Below, one piece after another: positions 9,997 to 19,900 of a stretch of 64,000 bases of DNA; position 1 is the first letter of the stretch; each line of letters begins with the position of its first letter. Below the pieces are notes generated by a model. It searched no databases and had not been told where the DNA came from. It saw nothing but the letters and a program-made list of their open reading frames with translations. Made by a program: the position numbers and the translations under genes. Source of the DNA: Desulfobacteraceae bacterium (lineage in GTDB: Bacteria > Desulfobacterota > Desulfobacteria > Desulfobacterales > Desulfosalsimonadaceae). The stretch is from assembly GCA_014237465.1 (NCBI GenBank), contig JABZFM010000023.1:1-64000 (forward strand). The letters are read 5' to 3'.

Positions 9997-10638
9997 TTAT
10001 GACCGAAATCATTTGTAATTATAAAAATTCGGAGCAACCATGATTCATGGACAAAATATTGACTACGAACCAACATGGCGTGGCAAGAGAACCCTAAGCA
10101 GCTAAAGACCATGTCAGGGCAACCAAATACTTTCCCACACGTCACTTTAAACATATGCGGAATATTAATTTGGCTAAAAAAATATTTTGTTATAAATACA
10201 GCTTTTTACTGTATCTCAAGCCACACATAACAATAATACATTCAACTACTTGACAAGAAGGAGAGGTGAAACAGTAGGAGCTAAGTAGCAATCAACACTT
10301 TTTTTGTCATTGGGGTTGGATCCTTGTTCGGCACCAGAAAGAACGTCTATTGTGTAGACTCCGATCACCGTGATCCTATTTTTGGCCGCCAACGTACCGC
10401 TATGAAAAAAGAATTTTTTATTCGTATAAAAAAACAGCTTTTTACTATCAGTGTTCGTCTGGTCTTTTTGCAGGAAAAGTCTGAAAATCTTTTGTGGAAC
10501 GCAAATTTATTAAATTTCTTTCCACTTTTTTATATCTATAGCATGAATTTTAGTGTAATCTAAGCAGAAAAACTACCAAAGTCAAGAAAAAAATTTATCG
10601 TTACAAAAGGTTACAACTTGACTAAAAGGAGATTTTTT
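9997..10638. other. Intergenic region without a supported gene
   Basis: 642 bp between divergent genes. It holds a 13-bp palindrome GATCACCGTGATC at about 10362-10374, a hairpin ATACAG/CTGTAT near 10197-10215 and a similar AACAGCTTTTTACT string near 10431. A short plus-strand frame at 10324-10563 has a TTG start, no ribosome-binding site and no recognisable protein. I see nothing else I can support. Confidence 0.5.
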
Positions 10639-10875
10639 ATGAGCGTTATTCGAATGACCGGAGAAATCAGGACGGACTATGATTGTGAAGCAACCGGTTT
10701 ACCTGCCGAGCGTTGGGGAGAAGCGGTATTTAAAATCGGTGATGAAGAAATTGTTATGGAAATCAGTGTGGAAAAAGATGTCATCGTGGCGTTGATGGCC
10801 GGCGAAGATGCGGTTTGGAAAGGAACGCTTAAAGGGCTGAAACAGATTTTGAAAGGTGAAATCAAAGCAAGATAA
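10639..10875 (+). CDS. Small protein of unknown function
   Basis: 78 residues from the ATG at 10639, which has AAAAGGAGA just upstream. An in-frame TTG at 10618 lies before that site and is not the start. The product is acidic in its middle (GDEEIVMEISVEKD) with a basic C-terminus (LKQILKGEIKAR) and no Cys or membrane segment. It probably forms a small alpha/beta domain. I do not recognise the family. It stands alone, convergent with nqrF, and a hairpin repeat lies directly after it. Confidence 0.65.
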   Translation: MSVIRMTGEIRTDYDCEATGLPAERWGEAVFKIGDEEIVMEISVEKDVIVALMAGEDAVWKGTLKGLKQILKGEIKAR

Positions 10876-10894
10876 TAGTTGTAAAACTATTGCG

Positions 10895-10980
10895 CTTGGC
10901 CATACGGCGTTAAAATTGACGCTCAAAATGCTCATTTATAAATATAAACTCCGCTTTTTCGCGTAAATTTTGCCTTGGCT
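10895..10980 (-). repeat. Structured intergenic hairpin repeat, copy L5
   Basis: Read on the minus strand, the element carries CAAGGC (10977-10972), then an arm AAAATTTACGC that pairs with GCGTCAATTTT (one mismatch), a TTTATA/TATAAA apical hairpin, and then AACGCCG (10911-10905). It shares the CAAGGC...WACRYMG frame with the copies near 14.3, 47.5, 48.7 and 50.8 kb but lacks a clear outer stem. It sits between convergent genes and could also act as a transcript end. Confidence 0.6.
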
Positions 10981-11060
10981 GATTTTAATTTATCTAATTT
11001 TAATTTGTTTGGCCTGCGCTCATGACGTTTTTCAACAAGTGTTAGACCCTGCATCAAGGA

Positions 11061-12281
11061 TTATCCAAAATCATCATAAGCGATCATTTCCGGTTCCACC
11101 CCGAAACTGTCGAGCATTTCACGAACCGCTGCAAGCATTAACGGGGGGCCGCAAATATAATATTCTATTTCCGGCGGGTCCGGATGGGAGATCAAGTATT
11201 CATCCCCCAGGCATTGATGAATAAACCCTGTTATGCCGTCCCATTTGTCTTCGGGCAGCGGATCGGATAACGCGATGTTAAATGTAAAGTTCTCGTTATT
11301 TTTTTCCAGTTCACGAAATTCTTTTTCATAAAAAATTTCCTGTTTTGAACGGGCGCCATACCAGAAAGTAATTTTTCGTTTGGTTTTAACAGAATTCAAC
11401 TGATGAAAAATATGACTCCGCATGGGGGCCATTCCAGCGCCGCCGCCGATAAAACACATTTCCCGGTCCGTGTCTTTTGCGAAAAAGTCGCCGTATGGAC
11501 CGCTCAGCGCCATACGGTCACCGGGTTTTAACCCAAATACATAGGAGGAGCCGACGCCCGGTGGAATTTCCGGCATCCCCGGAGGCGGCGTGGCGATCCG
11601 AATGGTAAATTTAAAGCATGTGTTTTCAGAGGGCGGACTTGCCAGTGAATAGGCCCGAAAGACCGGATCCTCCGAATGTGATTTAAGCTGCCATAAATCG
11701 AACTTTGCCCAGGAAGCCTGAAAGCGATCCGCAACATCAAATTTTGTAAATTCAAGTTCGTATTCCGGAATATCGATCTGAATATAAGCCCCTGCCTTAA
11801 ATTCAAGGAATTCTCCCGGATCCAGCTCAAGAACCAGTTCCTTGATAAATGTTGAAACATTTTGATTGGATTTTACGGTTGCACTGAATTTCCGGATGCT
11901 GAAAATTTCTGCAGGGATCTTAATTTTCATATCCTCGCGCACCTTGACCTGACATGCCAGACGGATATGTTCCTGTTTGTCTATTCGGGAGAGATGGGGC
12001 AGTTCCGTGGGAAGGATATCTCCGCCGCCTTCGTGGATTTCGCAGCGGCATTGTCCGCAGGAACCACTGCCGCCGCAGGCAGACGGCAAAAAGATATCAC
12101 TATTTGACAAAGATGCCAGCAGTGTCGCTCCGGTGGGCACTTGAATGCTTTTTGAATCATCCGCATTAATGACGATTGTCCGGTCGCCCTTTTTGACCAC
12201 CCGGGCTTCGAGAAACAACAGCATGGCCACCAGAAATCCGATCACGGAAAAAAAAACGGTTATGCTAACTGCGAAAATCAA
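11061..12281 (-). CDS. nqrF: Na+-NQR subunit F, NADH dehydrogenase with 2Fe-2S and FAD
   Basis: 406 residues, normal length. It has an N-terminal membrane helix (about 3-24), a plant-type 2Fe-2S ferredoxin domain with CGGSGSCGQC and a later LACQV cysteine, an FAD-binding barrel with RAYSLAS, and a ferredoxin-reductase NAD-binding lobe with GGGAGMAPMRS and YYICGPP near the C-terminus. It accepts electrons from NADH and passes them via FAD and 2Fe-2S into the Na+-pumping quinone reductase. It is the last gene of the nqr operon and its start overlaps the nqrE stop by 4 bp. The FAD domain and YDDFG ending match NqrF and not an Rnf protein. Confidence 0.95.
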   Translation of the reverse strand: MIFAVSITVFFSVIGFLVAMLLFLEARVVKKGDRTIVINADDSKSIQVPTGATLLASLSNSDIFLPSACGGSGSCGQCRCEIHEGGGDILPTELPHLSRIDKQEHIRLACQVKVREDMKIKIPAEIFSIRKFSATVKSNQNVSTFIKELVLELDPGEFLEFKAGAYIQIDIPEYELEFTKFDVADRFQASWAKFDLWQLKSHSEDPVFRAYSLASPPSENTCFKFTIRIATPPPGMPEIPPGVGSSYVFGLKPGDRMALSGPYGDFFAKDTDREMCFIGGGAGMAPMRSHIFHQLNSVKTKRKITFWYGARSKQEIFYEKEFRELEKNNENFTFNIALSDPLPEDKWDGITGFIHQCLGDEYLISHPDPPEIEYYICGPPLMLAAVREMLDSFGVEPEMIAYDDFG

Positions 12282-12889
12282 AACGAAATCCCTGAAAAAA
12301 GCATAAATGCCATAGCCATCAACCCGGTGACAATCATTGTCAGTCCATAGCCTTCCATTCCATACGGCGGGTTTGCGTACCTGAGTTTGATGCGAATGGC
12401 CGCCATGGAAATAATTGCCACCATCCAGCCCACACCGGAACCGAATCCGAATATCAATGATTCCAGAAAAGTATGATTGCGTTCAACCATAAACAGCGAA
12501 GTCCCAAGAATTGCACAGTTTACGGCGATCAATGGAAGAAAAACGCCCAGACCGGCATATAAAGCCGCCGAAAACCGGTCAATGATTATTTCAATGGCCT
12601 GAACCATGGCGGCAATAACAGCGATAAACATGATAAATTTTAAAAAACTGAGATTGATATGAGGTAAGCCGATCCAGTGCAGTGCGCCAGGCGCCAGCAG
12701 AAAGTGATATATCAGCCAGTTTATCGGCGTGGTGACACTCAATACGAAAATAACTGCAAATCCAAGCCCGATGGCCGTGTCGATATTTTTAGAAACAGCA
12801 ACAAAAGAACACATTCCCAGAAAATATGCCAAGAGAATGTTTCCTGTAAAAACTGAATTTAAAAAGATACCGACCAGGTTTTCTGTCAT
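12278..12889 (-). CDS. nqrE: Na+-NQR subunit E, integral membrane protein
   Basis: 203 residues with six predicted membrane helices. NqrE and NqrD are inverted-topology homologues that together hold an iron-sulfur cluster in the membrane core. The conserved Cys-containing helices are present: GMCSFVAVSKNID at about 26 and VNCAILGTSLFM at about 108. Its start overlaps the nqrD stop by 4 bp and its stop overlaps the nqrF start, so translation is probably coupled. Confidence 0.95.
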   Translation of the reverse strand: MTENLVGIFLNSVFTGNILLAYFLGMCSFVAVSKNIDTAIGLGFAVIFVLSVTTPINWLIYHFLLAPGALHWIGLPHINLSFLKFIMFIAVIAAMVQAIEIIIDRFSAALYAGLGVFLPLIAVNCAILGTSLFMVERNHTFLESLIFGFGSGVGWMVAIISMAAIRIKLRYANPPYGMEGYGLTMIVTGLMAMAFMLFSGISF

Positions 12890-13527
12890 CTGTTTAATTC
12901 TCTGTCTTTTGTTAACACCTTCTGGAGCCAGATCATCAGACCGATAATAATAAATGCAGCAGGTGCCAGCAGCAGGAGCCCGGCATTTTCATATCCGATG
13001 GAATAAAAATAATCCGGCACAACCTGTACTCCGAATAGTTTACCGGCCCCCAGTAATTCCCGTATGAATGCAACGGCCAATAAAACAGATCCATAACCAA
13101 CCCCATTTCCGACCCCGTCGATAAAGGCAAGATGCGGGGGGTTGGAGAGTGCAAACGATTCCGCACGGCCCATGACAATGCAATTGGTGATGATCAGGCC
13201 GACAAAAACCGAAAGCTGCTTACTGATGTCATAAAAATAAGCGCTTAAAAATTCATCGGTTAAAATAACAAAAGTTGATATCACTGAAAGCTCAACAATA
13301 ATTCGGATATTTTTGGGAATCTGTTTCCGAAGCAGTGAAATCATAAAACTGGAACATGAAACAACAAACGTCATGGAAAGCGCCATCACAAAGGCGGTTT
13401 TCAGCTGTACCGTTACGGCCAGTGCGGAACAGATACCCAACATCTGGACGTTAATGGGGTTTTCGCTCCAAATCGGCTGTAAAAAGATCTTTAATGCATT
13501 ATTTTTAATCTTCATTTTTCGCACCAT
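12886..13527 (-). CDS. nqrD: Na+-NQR subunit D, integral membrane protein
   Basis: 213 residues from the ATG at 13527, which has GAGG four bases upstream. A GTG at 13524 or an ATG at 13515 are close alternatives, and the upstream ATG at 13551 lacks a binding site. Six membrane helices. The paired cysteine motifs typical of the family are seen as LGICSALAVTVQLKTA near the N-terminus and ITNCIVMGRAE in the middle. The gene start lies inside the end of nqrC, an overlap of about 16 bp. Confidence 0.93.
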   Translation of the reverse strand: MVRKMKIKNNALKIFLQPIWSENPINVQMLGICSALAVTVQLKTAFVMALSMTFVVSCSSFMISLLRKQIPKNIRIIVELSVISTFVILTDEFLSAYFYDISKQLSVFVGLIITNCIVMGRAESFALSNPPHLAFIDGVGNGVGYGSVLLAVAFIRELLGAGKLFGVQVVPDYFYSIGYENAGLLLLAPAAFIIIGLMIWLQKVLTKDRELNR

Positions 13528-14261
13528 GGTACCTCGGTCTGCATCCGGCACTGTAATAAATTCTGACGAAACCGGACAGAAGTCGGTTCATATTCAGAAA
13601 GAATTTCCTGCAGTCCTCGGGTCAAATATTGTCCGGTCAATGTGGCACCGCTAATACCGTCAACGTAGTTAGGCAGCTTTTCTTCCGGCACCTGGTCCAA
13701 TGCCCTGCCCTTTGCGACGGAAACGGACATAAAGTTACTGTTCTGGTCCACTATTTTTTTGCCCACAAAATTTTTTTGAAACCACCTGGTTTCAATTTCT
13801 CCGCCCAGGCCGGGGGTTTCAGAATGTTTGTAGACTGCGAATCCTTCGATGGTCGATCCATCGTTCTGTAATGCGAGGTATCCGTATATCTTACCCCAAA
13901 GCCCCCTGGTTTCAACGGGTATGATATATGAACGGATCATGTTTTGTTTATCCATTGCCAGATAAATCGGCAAAAATTTGTCCTGGGCCGTATCCAGGGC
14001 AGCGGTTTGATCGACAATCGTACCGGTTTGATCCACAAAATATTTAAAAATATTTTCATTATAAAGGCGATCGATCTCAGCGGCTTTATATTTTCGGGTA
14101 CTGTCTATTAATGAAATCGCCATTAAAATATTTTTTTTACGATCGGTCTGGATGTTTGTATCCTGAAAAGGCTTTAGGCGCGTGGACGCAGCCGTGAGCA
14201 GAACACTGCATACCAGGCATAAAGCAAACGCAAAACAAATGGATTTCATCCTGTCAGACAT
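13512..14261 (-). CDS. nqrC: Na+-NQR subunit C, covalent-FMN protein
   Basis: 249 residues. It has an N-terminal membrane helix (about 5-25) and a periplasmic FMN-binding domain with the attachment motif SGATLT near residue 208. The second Thr is the expected phosphoester site for FMN transferred by ApbE (not in this window). SETPGLGGEI and the glycine-rich region are typical of NqrC/RnfG. A 150-bp spacer holding a hairpin repeat separates it from nqrB, unlike all the other, overlapping junctions of this operon. Confidence 0.94.
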   Translation of the reverse strand: MSDRMKSICFAFALCLVCSVLLTAASTRLKPFQDTNIQTDRKKNILMAISLIDSTRKYKAAEIDRLYNENIFKYFVDQTGTIVDQTAALDTAQDKFLPIYLAMDKQNMIRSYIIPVETRGLWGKIYGYLALQNDGSTIEGFAVYKHSETPGLGGEIETRWFQKNFVGKKIVDQNSNFMSVSVAKGRALDQVPEEKLPNYVDGISGATLTGQYLTRGLQEILSEYEPTSVRFRQNLLQCRMQTEVPWCEK

Positions 14262-14270
14262 TGATACACT

Positions 14271-14412
14271 CGTAAAAAGTCAGATTTCGATGGCAAAGTA
14301 TAAAAGTTCAAATTCAAGGCGCGCAAATCCTGAGTGATGATTCGTACTTTTCGTACTTTGAAGATACGAAGGATGCAGCGCAACACAGAATTTGAAATTT
14401 TTACGAAGCCAT
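14271..14412 (+). repeat. Structured hairpin repeat inside the nqr operon, copy L1
   Basis: The outer arm TTCAAATTC (14307-14315) pairs perfectly with GAATTTGAA (14388-14396), and GTAAAAA (14272-14278) with TTTTTAC near 14398-14404. The asymmetric loop CAAGGC (14315-14320) faces AACACAG (14382-14388). The inner arm GCGC (14321-14324) pairs with GCGC (14378-14381), followed by TTCGTA/TACGAA. It closely resembles the copy at 50701-50843 at both ends, while the centre differs. It lies in the only long gap of the nqr transcript. Confidence 0.75.
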
Positions 14413-15611
14413 CAGACATTGGGAATCCTTTTACTGACCCGCATGCGTATTTCGATAAAATCAAACAGCGGGGCAAAAAGGTTCATAAATAAAATGGCCA
14501 TCATGACGCCCTCCGGGTATGCCGGGTTAAATACTCGGATCAATACCGTGAGCATGCCGATAAAAAATCCGTAAAACCATTTGGAGGTATTGGTTCCCGG
14601 CGCGGAAACAGGGTCTGTTGCCATATAAACAATTCCAAACGCAAATCCACCGGCAGCAAGATGGTATAACGGATTAATATCCGTCCAGGGATTTAAATGC
14701 GCTGTACTGACTATACCGAGCAGAAAACTGGTGCTCAGCAGGCCGGCCACACCGCCGATAATGATTCGATAGCTGGCAACACCTGTGATAATAAGTACCA
14801 GTGCTCCGATCAGGCAACACAAAGCAGACGTGCCGCCGACACTGCCCGGATAGTTTCCTGCAAACAGTGTTGTAAGTGTAAAACCGGCACTTTGCAGCAT
14901 TGATTCGATATTTTCAAATGATGATGCAAGTGTTGTCACGGATAAAGGAGTAGCCCCGGATACCGCGTTGATGGCGGTTGATGCGGTATTGGAAACCGCC
15001 ACCCAAACCCTGTCACCGGACATTTTGGCCGGATAGGCAAAAAAGAGAAAAGCCCGGGCCGTCAGGGCCGGGTTAAAAATATTACGCCCGGTCCCGCCGA
15101 ATACTTCCTTTCCAATGACGACCCCGAAAGAAATACCGACCGCCACCTGCCAAAGAGGAACGGTCGGCGGCAGTGTCATGGGAAACAATAATCCGGTGAC
15201 CAGAAATCCTTCACTGATCGGATGTTTCCTGATAATTGAAAATAAGATTTCCCAGAAAAAACCAGCTGCATATGAAACGATGATCAAAGGCATTACCGTT
15301 AGCAGGCCACTTATAATAATATTAAAAAAATTTAAATCATTGCCGCCAGCAAGCTGTGACTGATATCCGGTATTGTAAATCCCGAAAATCAGCGGCGGCA
15401 TCAATGCCAGCAGAACAATACTCATAAAGCGTTTTAAATCTATGCCGTCCCTGACAAACGGCGGACGCCGTGCTGGGATTGCCGGTGTAAAGAATATGGT
15501 TTCAACTGCTTCAAACAGCGGCCGAAATTTATAAAATCTGCCGCCTTCAGAAAAATGGATACTGTTTTTTTCAAAAAGCCTTCGCAGGTTGTTTTCAAAC
15601 TGATTAAACAA
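14412..15611 (-). CDS. nqrB: Na+-NQR subunit B, covalent-FMN membrane protein
   Basis: 399 residues, close to the usual ~410. A cytoplasmic N-terminus ends in FTPAIPARRPPFVRDGIDLKR, as in other NqrB proteins, followed by about ten membrane helices. The FMN attachment motif SGAT is present (SGATPLSVTTLAS, about residue 218). NqrB takes electrons from NqrC and passes them to riboflavin and quinone, and it forms part of the Na+ path. Its start overlaps the nqrA stop by 8 bp. Confidence 0.95.
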   Translation of the reverse strand: MFNQFENNLRRLFEKNSIHFSEGGRFYKFRPLFEAVETIFFTPAIPARRPPFVRDGIDLKRFMSIVLLALMPPLIFGIYNTGYQSQLAGGNDLNFFNIIISGLLTVMPLIIVSYAAGFFWEILFSIIRKHPISEGFLVTGLLFPMTLPPTVPLWQVAVGISFGVVIGKEVFGGTGRNIFNPALTARAFLFFAYPAKMSGDRVWVAVSNTASTAINAVSGATPLSVTTLASSFENIESMLQSAGFTLTTLFAGNYPGSVGGTSALCCLIGALVLIITGVASYRIIIGGVAGLLSTSFLLGIVSTAHLNPWTDINPLYHLAAGGFAFGIVYMATDPVSAPGTNTSKWFYGFFIGMLTVLIRVFNPAYPEGVMMAILFMNLFAPLFDFIEIRMRVSKRIPNV

Positions 15612-16953
15612 TCTGATTTAACTCCTTATGGTAACGGTGTTTGGCATTGATCAGGAAATCAGACAGCTCTATCTTGGAAGGACAGACAAACGAGCATAAA
15701 CCGCACTCAACACAATCGAGCAGGCCGTATGCCAGTGCTTCTTCAATTTCATCCGCGTCAATACTTTTATAGGTAAACTGGGGCATAATATCAACCGGAC
15801 AGATGTTTGCGCAATATCCGCAATTGACACAGGGCCGTTTCTCCCCATGCATATCTGAATTGATTGATAAGGGCTCTGATGATGCAGCGGACAAAACGGT
15901 TCGTGAATTGCTCAATTTTTTAGAACCGGGTCTTACAAATCCGAACAGCTCACTTTCATGAGACTCTTCTATGATCATTATTGAAGTATGGTAAAGGTCT
16001 AAAAAATTATCAAAGGTACTCATATAACCGGACAGGACGCCGCCGACGATCCATCGTTTGTATTGATTGTCTGTTTTACGAGAAACAAGATCATTCAACC
16101 GGACTCCCATACGGGTTTTAAGATGAAAGCTGTTTTCAGAAGATCCGTCTGAAAACGATACAATCCGGTCTGTCGGATAGGCACCTGTTTTAAGAAATTT
16201 TCCGATATGAATAACATCCTGTCCGTCTATATACCAGTCCTGGTTTTCCGAAGCTGTTTTTTTGGTATGATACAGCACAACCCCCGGATCCGATGCCGGA
16301 TATTTACCGAGTATCCGGTGAGTCACCATGTTTGCGGCAGAATCATTTTTATCCGACGTTTCATCATATCGGCAGATACTCACTGTATCGGCAAGCCTTC
16401 GAATCGCTTTTATTCCGGATTCAAAAAAGTCAGCCTGATCTTTAAGGTAAACCTGGGCTGAAGGCTGAAACGGATCTGCAGATCCAAGTGTAACCCAAAC
16501 AGCATTTGGCAGGAAATCCGGATCTGCAATTTGCCGAAACGGCAACTGGCGGATAAACGGCCACATGCCACCGGACATCAATCGGGAAATAAGCGTATTG
16601 CGATCTATCTCGTCAAGTACGGGTTCGCTATATACATTAAACGGTTCATGAGTTTCATTGTCATCTAACGCAATAACTACTTCCTGAATAACACGTCTCG
16701 GGCCGTAATTGATGTCAGAAATCCTTCCGCTTCCAGGAGACAAAAATTTTAAATCCGAATGTTTTTTATCTTCAAAAAGAACAGATCCGATTTTAACGTT
16801 ATCGCCCTTTTGCACATGCAGACGGGGTTTCACAAATGGAATTTTTTCTGGGAGGGATGCCACATAAGTGTTTGCCGGACGTTCTTCTATTCGTTGTGAA
16901 GGTTTTCCGGTTATTTTAAACTGCCAGCCTTTTTTAATTTTAACAGTTTTCAT
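15604..16953 (-). CDS. nqrA: Na+-NQR subunit A with two intact 4Fe-4S motifs
   Basis: 449 residues. The N-terminus (IKKGWQFKITGKPSQRI, PFVKPRLHVQKGD, LFEDKKH) and the GQDVIHIGKFL segment identify NqrA and not RnfC. The C-terminus is unusual: C375-x2-C378-x2-C381-x3-C385-P and C414-x2-C417-x2-C420-x3-C424-P, two complete ferredoxin-type cluster motifs like those of RnfC. As I recall it, the well-studied Vibrio NqrA has only a degenerate version of this region. It is the first nqr gene and lies 2 bp after the stop of the large activase gene. Confidence 0.93.
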   Translation of the reverse strand: MKTVKIKKGWQFKITGKPSQRIEERPANTYVASLPEKIPFVKPRLHVQKGDNVKIGSVLFEDKKHSDLKFLSPGSGRISDINYGPRRVIQEVVIALDDNETHEPFNVYSEPVLDEIDRNTLISRLMSGGMWPFIRQLPFRQIADPDFLPNAVWVTLGSADPFQPSAQVYLKDQADFFESGIKAIRRLADTVSICRYDETSDKNDSAANMVTHRILGKYPASDPGVVLYHTKKTASENQDWYIDGQDVIHIGKFLKTGAYPTDRIVSFSDGSSENSFHLKTRMGVRLNDLVSRKTDNQYKRWIVGGVLSGYMSTFDNFLDLYHTSIMIIEESHESELFGFVRPGSKKLSNSRTVLSAASSEPLSINSDMHGEKRPCVNCGYCANICPVDIMPQFTYKSIDADEIEEALAYGLLDCVECGLCSFVCPSKIELSDFLINAKHRYHKELNQIV

Positions 16954-16955
16954 TA

Positions 16956-19900
16956 TTATTTAAATTGTATCATCCGATGATGCAGGCGCTGGGCGCGCTG
17001 ACAAAAGGACTCCAGTTTGGCATTAATAAGCTGCGGAAACGGTGATCCGTCGGTTTCAATTGCAAGAAACGGCAAGTCATCCATATTTTCCAATACTTTT
17101 TCAAGTTTTTTCCCGGAAGCGGTATTGGTAATTTTAACTTCACGGGTCATTGTTTCGTTTAATATAGCCTCGGACAATCGGTTCGGCATACATCCGAATG
17201 GCCCTAAAGCGATTACACCGCACACTTCAGATGCCACCTCATCAAGTGAACTGCCCACTGTTAAAATAGCTTCTCCCGTTAGCTGTTCAGACATATGAGG
17301 CAATGCTGAATCAATTATTTTCTGAAGGTTAACCGGTTTTGCATGTAAGATTCCGGAACTTGAAAAAATCGATGTCAGACGTTTTTCATATCGATTCATA
17401 AAAATCTGTCGTAAAAAAAATTCCATTTTTTTACGCATGGACATCGAAGCCCAATGTCCGTCTATACCCAGCAGGTAATCAGAGTATCGAAACCATTCAG
17501 ATACCGGTGAACAGACAACGGCAAACCCGATTTCAGCCAGTTGTTCACTTAAATTTTGACGGGAAAAAGCATCCCGACGAGCAAAAATTTCACCGGTTAA
17601 TAAAATTTTGGGAACTTCTTCATATGGTTTTTTAACAGGAATCTCTGAAAACTTCTTCATTTGATGCGTCAGTTCCAGAATTAAATCATTGTAATTGCCC
17701 TTTTTCAGGACATTTAAAATTGATTCCAGCGCGTCATTAAATATTGATATCGCAGAACCCGGATCTTTGGCATTCGCAAGCAGCATGGCATGAAAATCTT
17801 CCATAATGTCTGATATAATAATCCCGCACCATGCTTTTTTATTGTTAAATCTCTTCCCCATTGTTGAATATGTATTATCCGAAGTTAGCGAATAAATAGC
17901 AACATCAGGCAGCTTCAGTCGCTTTATTAAATCTTCCATATAAACAGAATACTGGCCGAATCGACAGGGACCGGAAGCCGAAGGCATGAAGTAAACCAGG
18001 ATTTCATCGGATTGTTTTTTATTATACACATAGTTTAACAGGGTGCCGGTGGTCAGAATCAGCGGCAGACACTCTTTGCCGGATGTGTTGGCCCGTCCCA
18101 GTTTTAAGATTGACTCATCAGCAGGCACAATCGGAGCAAGATGATATCCGGCTTCAGAAAATACAGCCGAGATGGCCAGGGTTGAAATCCGGCCCATGGA
18201 TGGGATGAGCAACGTCACTTTCGGATCTGTCATTAACAATGTATTACCGGCAGATGTTTTAATTGTCGGTGATCCGTTTTTCATAAAGGTTTGTGCAGGA
18301 GTAAATGTTTCCGGTTCTTTAACAGCTTTTTCCTGTAAAATAATCTGGCGGTATTGCTTGATAATGTCTAAAAACGCTTCTATCCGGGTTTCAAGCCCGG
18401 CATCTGCCGTATGGCTGTCAAGTTCCAGCGTCAGAGATGGTTTACGGCCCATGATGGATCGGAAATATGTAATTAAAAAAGAATCCGGACCGCATGAAAA
18501 GTTTGTAATGTAAGTTGCGAATAATTGAGGATGTTTTTGGACAAACCGCGCGGCCTTGAGAATCATCTGCCCCATACCCCAATACATATGACGTTTTGAC
18601 TTTTCATTCTCAAACGGCAAAAAATCAAATGGAATGATCTGAACCCCACGAGATGCGAATTTATGGGGAATTCCCATGTGCGCTTCTTCAACCATCGCAT
18701 TATAGGGCCTGCCGAAAATAACGATCGCAATTTTTTCCGGATCAGATTCCAGGTCGCTTAATGCACGCTGCCCCATGGACATCATTTTTTTATTGCATTC
18801 ACGTTGAACATTTAATGCCTTATTAAATGATTCCTCTGCTTTTTTACGGTGAACCCCCATTTCTTTAGCTATTTGAATCATTGGATTTTTTGCACTCAGT
18901 AATCCTTTCGGCATATTTATAAAAGGCGTCAGGAGTGTTGTCCCCTTTTGCTTCAGTTCTTGAAGCGACTGATGAAAGGCACTTTTAAGATAAAACGGCT
19001 CTCCCTGAACAAACGGACAGGCCTGTGTGTTTGAAGTCCCGTTTTCGATGGGAATCGAACGAATATGGGGAAGGAATATAAAATCCGGCGGTATTTTATT
19101 CTGTATCATGGTATGAAAAAAACCATGTGCAAGTTCGGCAGGATAACAGAATGCCGCATTTCGCTGATCTATCCCTTCTTTTGAAGGGCTTTCGGGGATA
19201 AGCGTACGAAATCCGATTTGATTAAAAAAGGTTTGATAAAAAGGATATAAACTGTTGACCAGAAAACTTTTATTTACGCCAACGGTTTTTAGGAATGGTT
19301 TTTTATTTTCCGTTATCGACCAAGGGGCATGCTGATTAAAAATTAATTTTTCCCTGGCCCTGACCAGGTCCAGGTTTTTTAGATCATATTTAAGTTTATA
19401 TCGAATATTGTAATATCTGTTACAGGCACCGCCAAAAGGATACTTTTTCCCTTCCAGTTCAATCATATTGATTTCACAGCGTCGGTCACATTTTTCCCGG
19501 CCCCCTTCACAGATAAACGATCTTCCGTAATGCACGGACCGTTCTGAAAGTTGATGAAGGTCAAATTCCTTTTGTTTCAGTAAGCCGATATCAATTCTTT
19601 TCTTAATTTCCAGCGCTGCGCCATATGCGCCCATTAGTCCGGGCTCAGGCGGCACGATAATCTTTTTTCCTGTTAATGAGGCCATTGCCAGGGGAACAGC
19701 TTGATTATAGCAAACCCCGCCCTGCATGAATATCTTTTTACCCATCGGCCGGTTGCCCTTCACGCGATTAATATAATTCATACATATTGAATATACCAGA
19801 CCTGCGATAATATCATTATGGCCAATACCTTCATGAATAGCGGTTTTAATATCTGAAGAGATAAACGCAGCACACTGGTCATTAAAATTCGGCGGATGAT

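Noticed and set aside
10324-10563. 79-residue plus-strand frame in the 10-kb gap
   Set aside because: TTG start, no ribosome-binding site, low-complexity Phe/Leu/Lys composition and no recognisable protein.
11061-16953. Reading the operon as an Rnf complex
   Set aside because: Subunit F has FAD and NAD domains with a 2Fe-2S ferredoxin, and the first subunit has NqrA-type N-terminal motifs; there is no RnfB. The 4Fe-4S motifs in NqrA alone do not make it RnfC.
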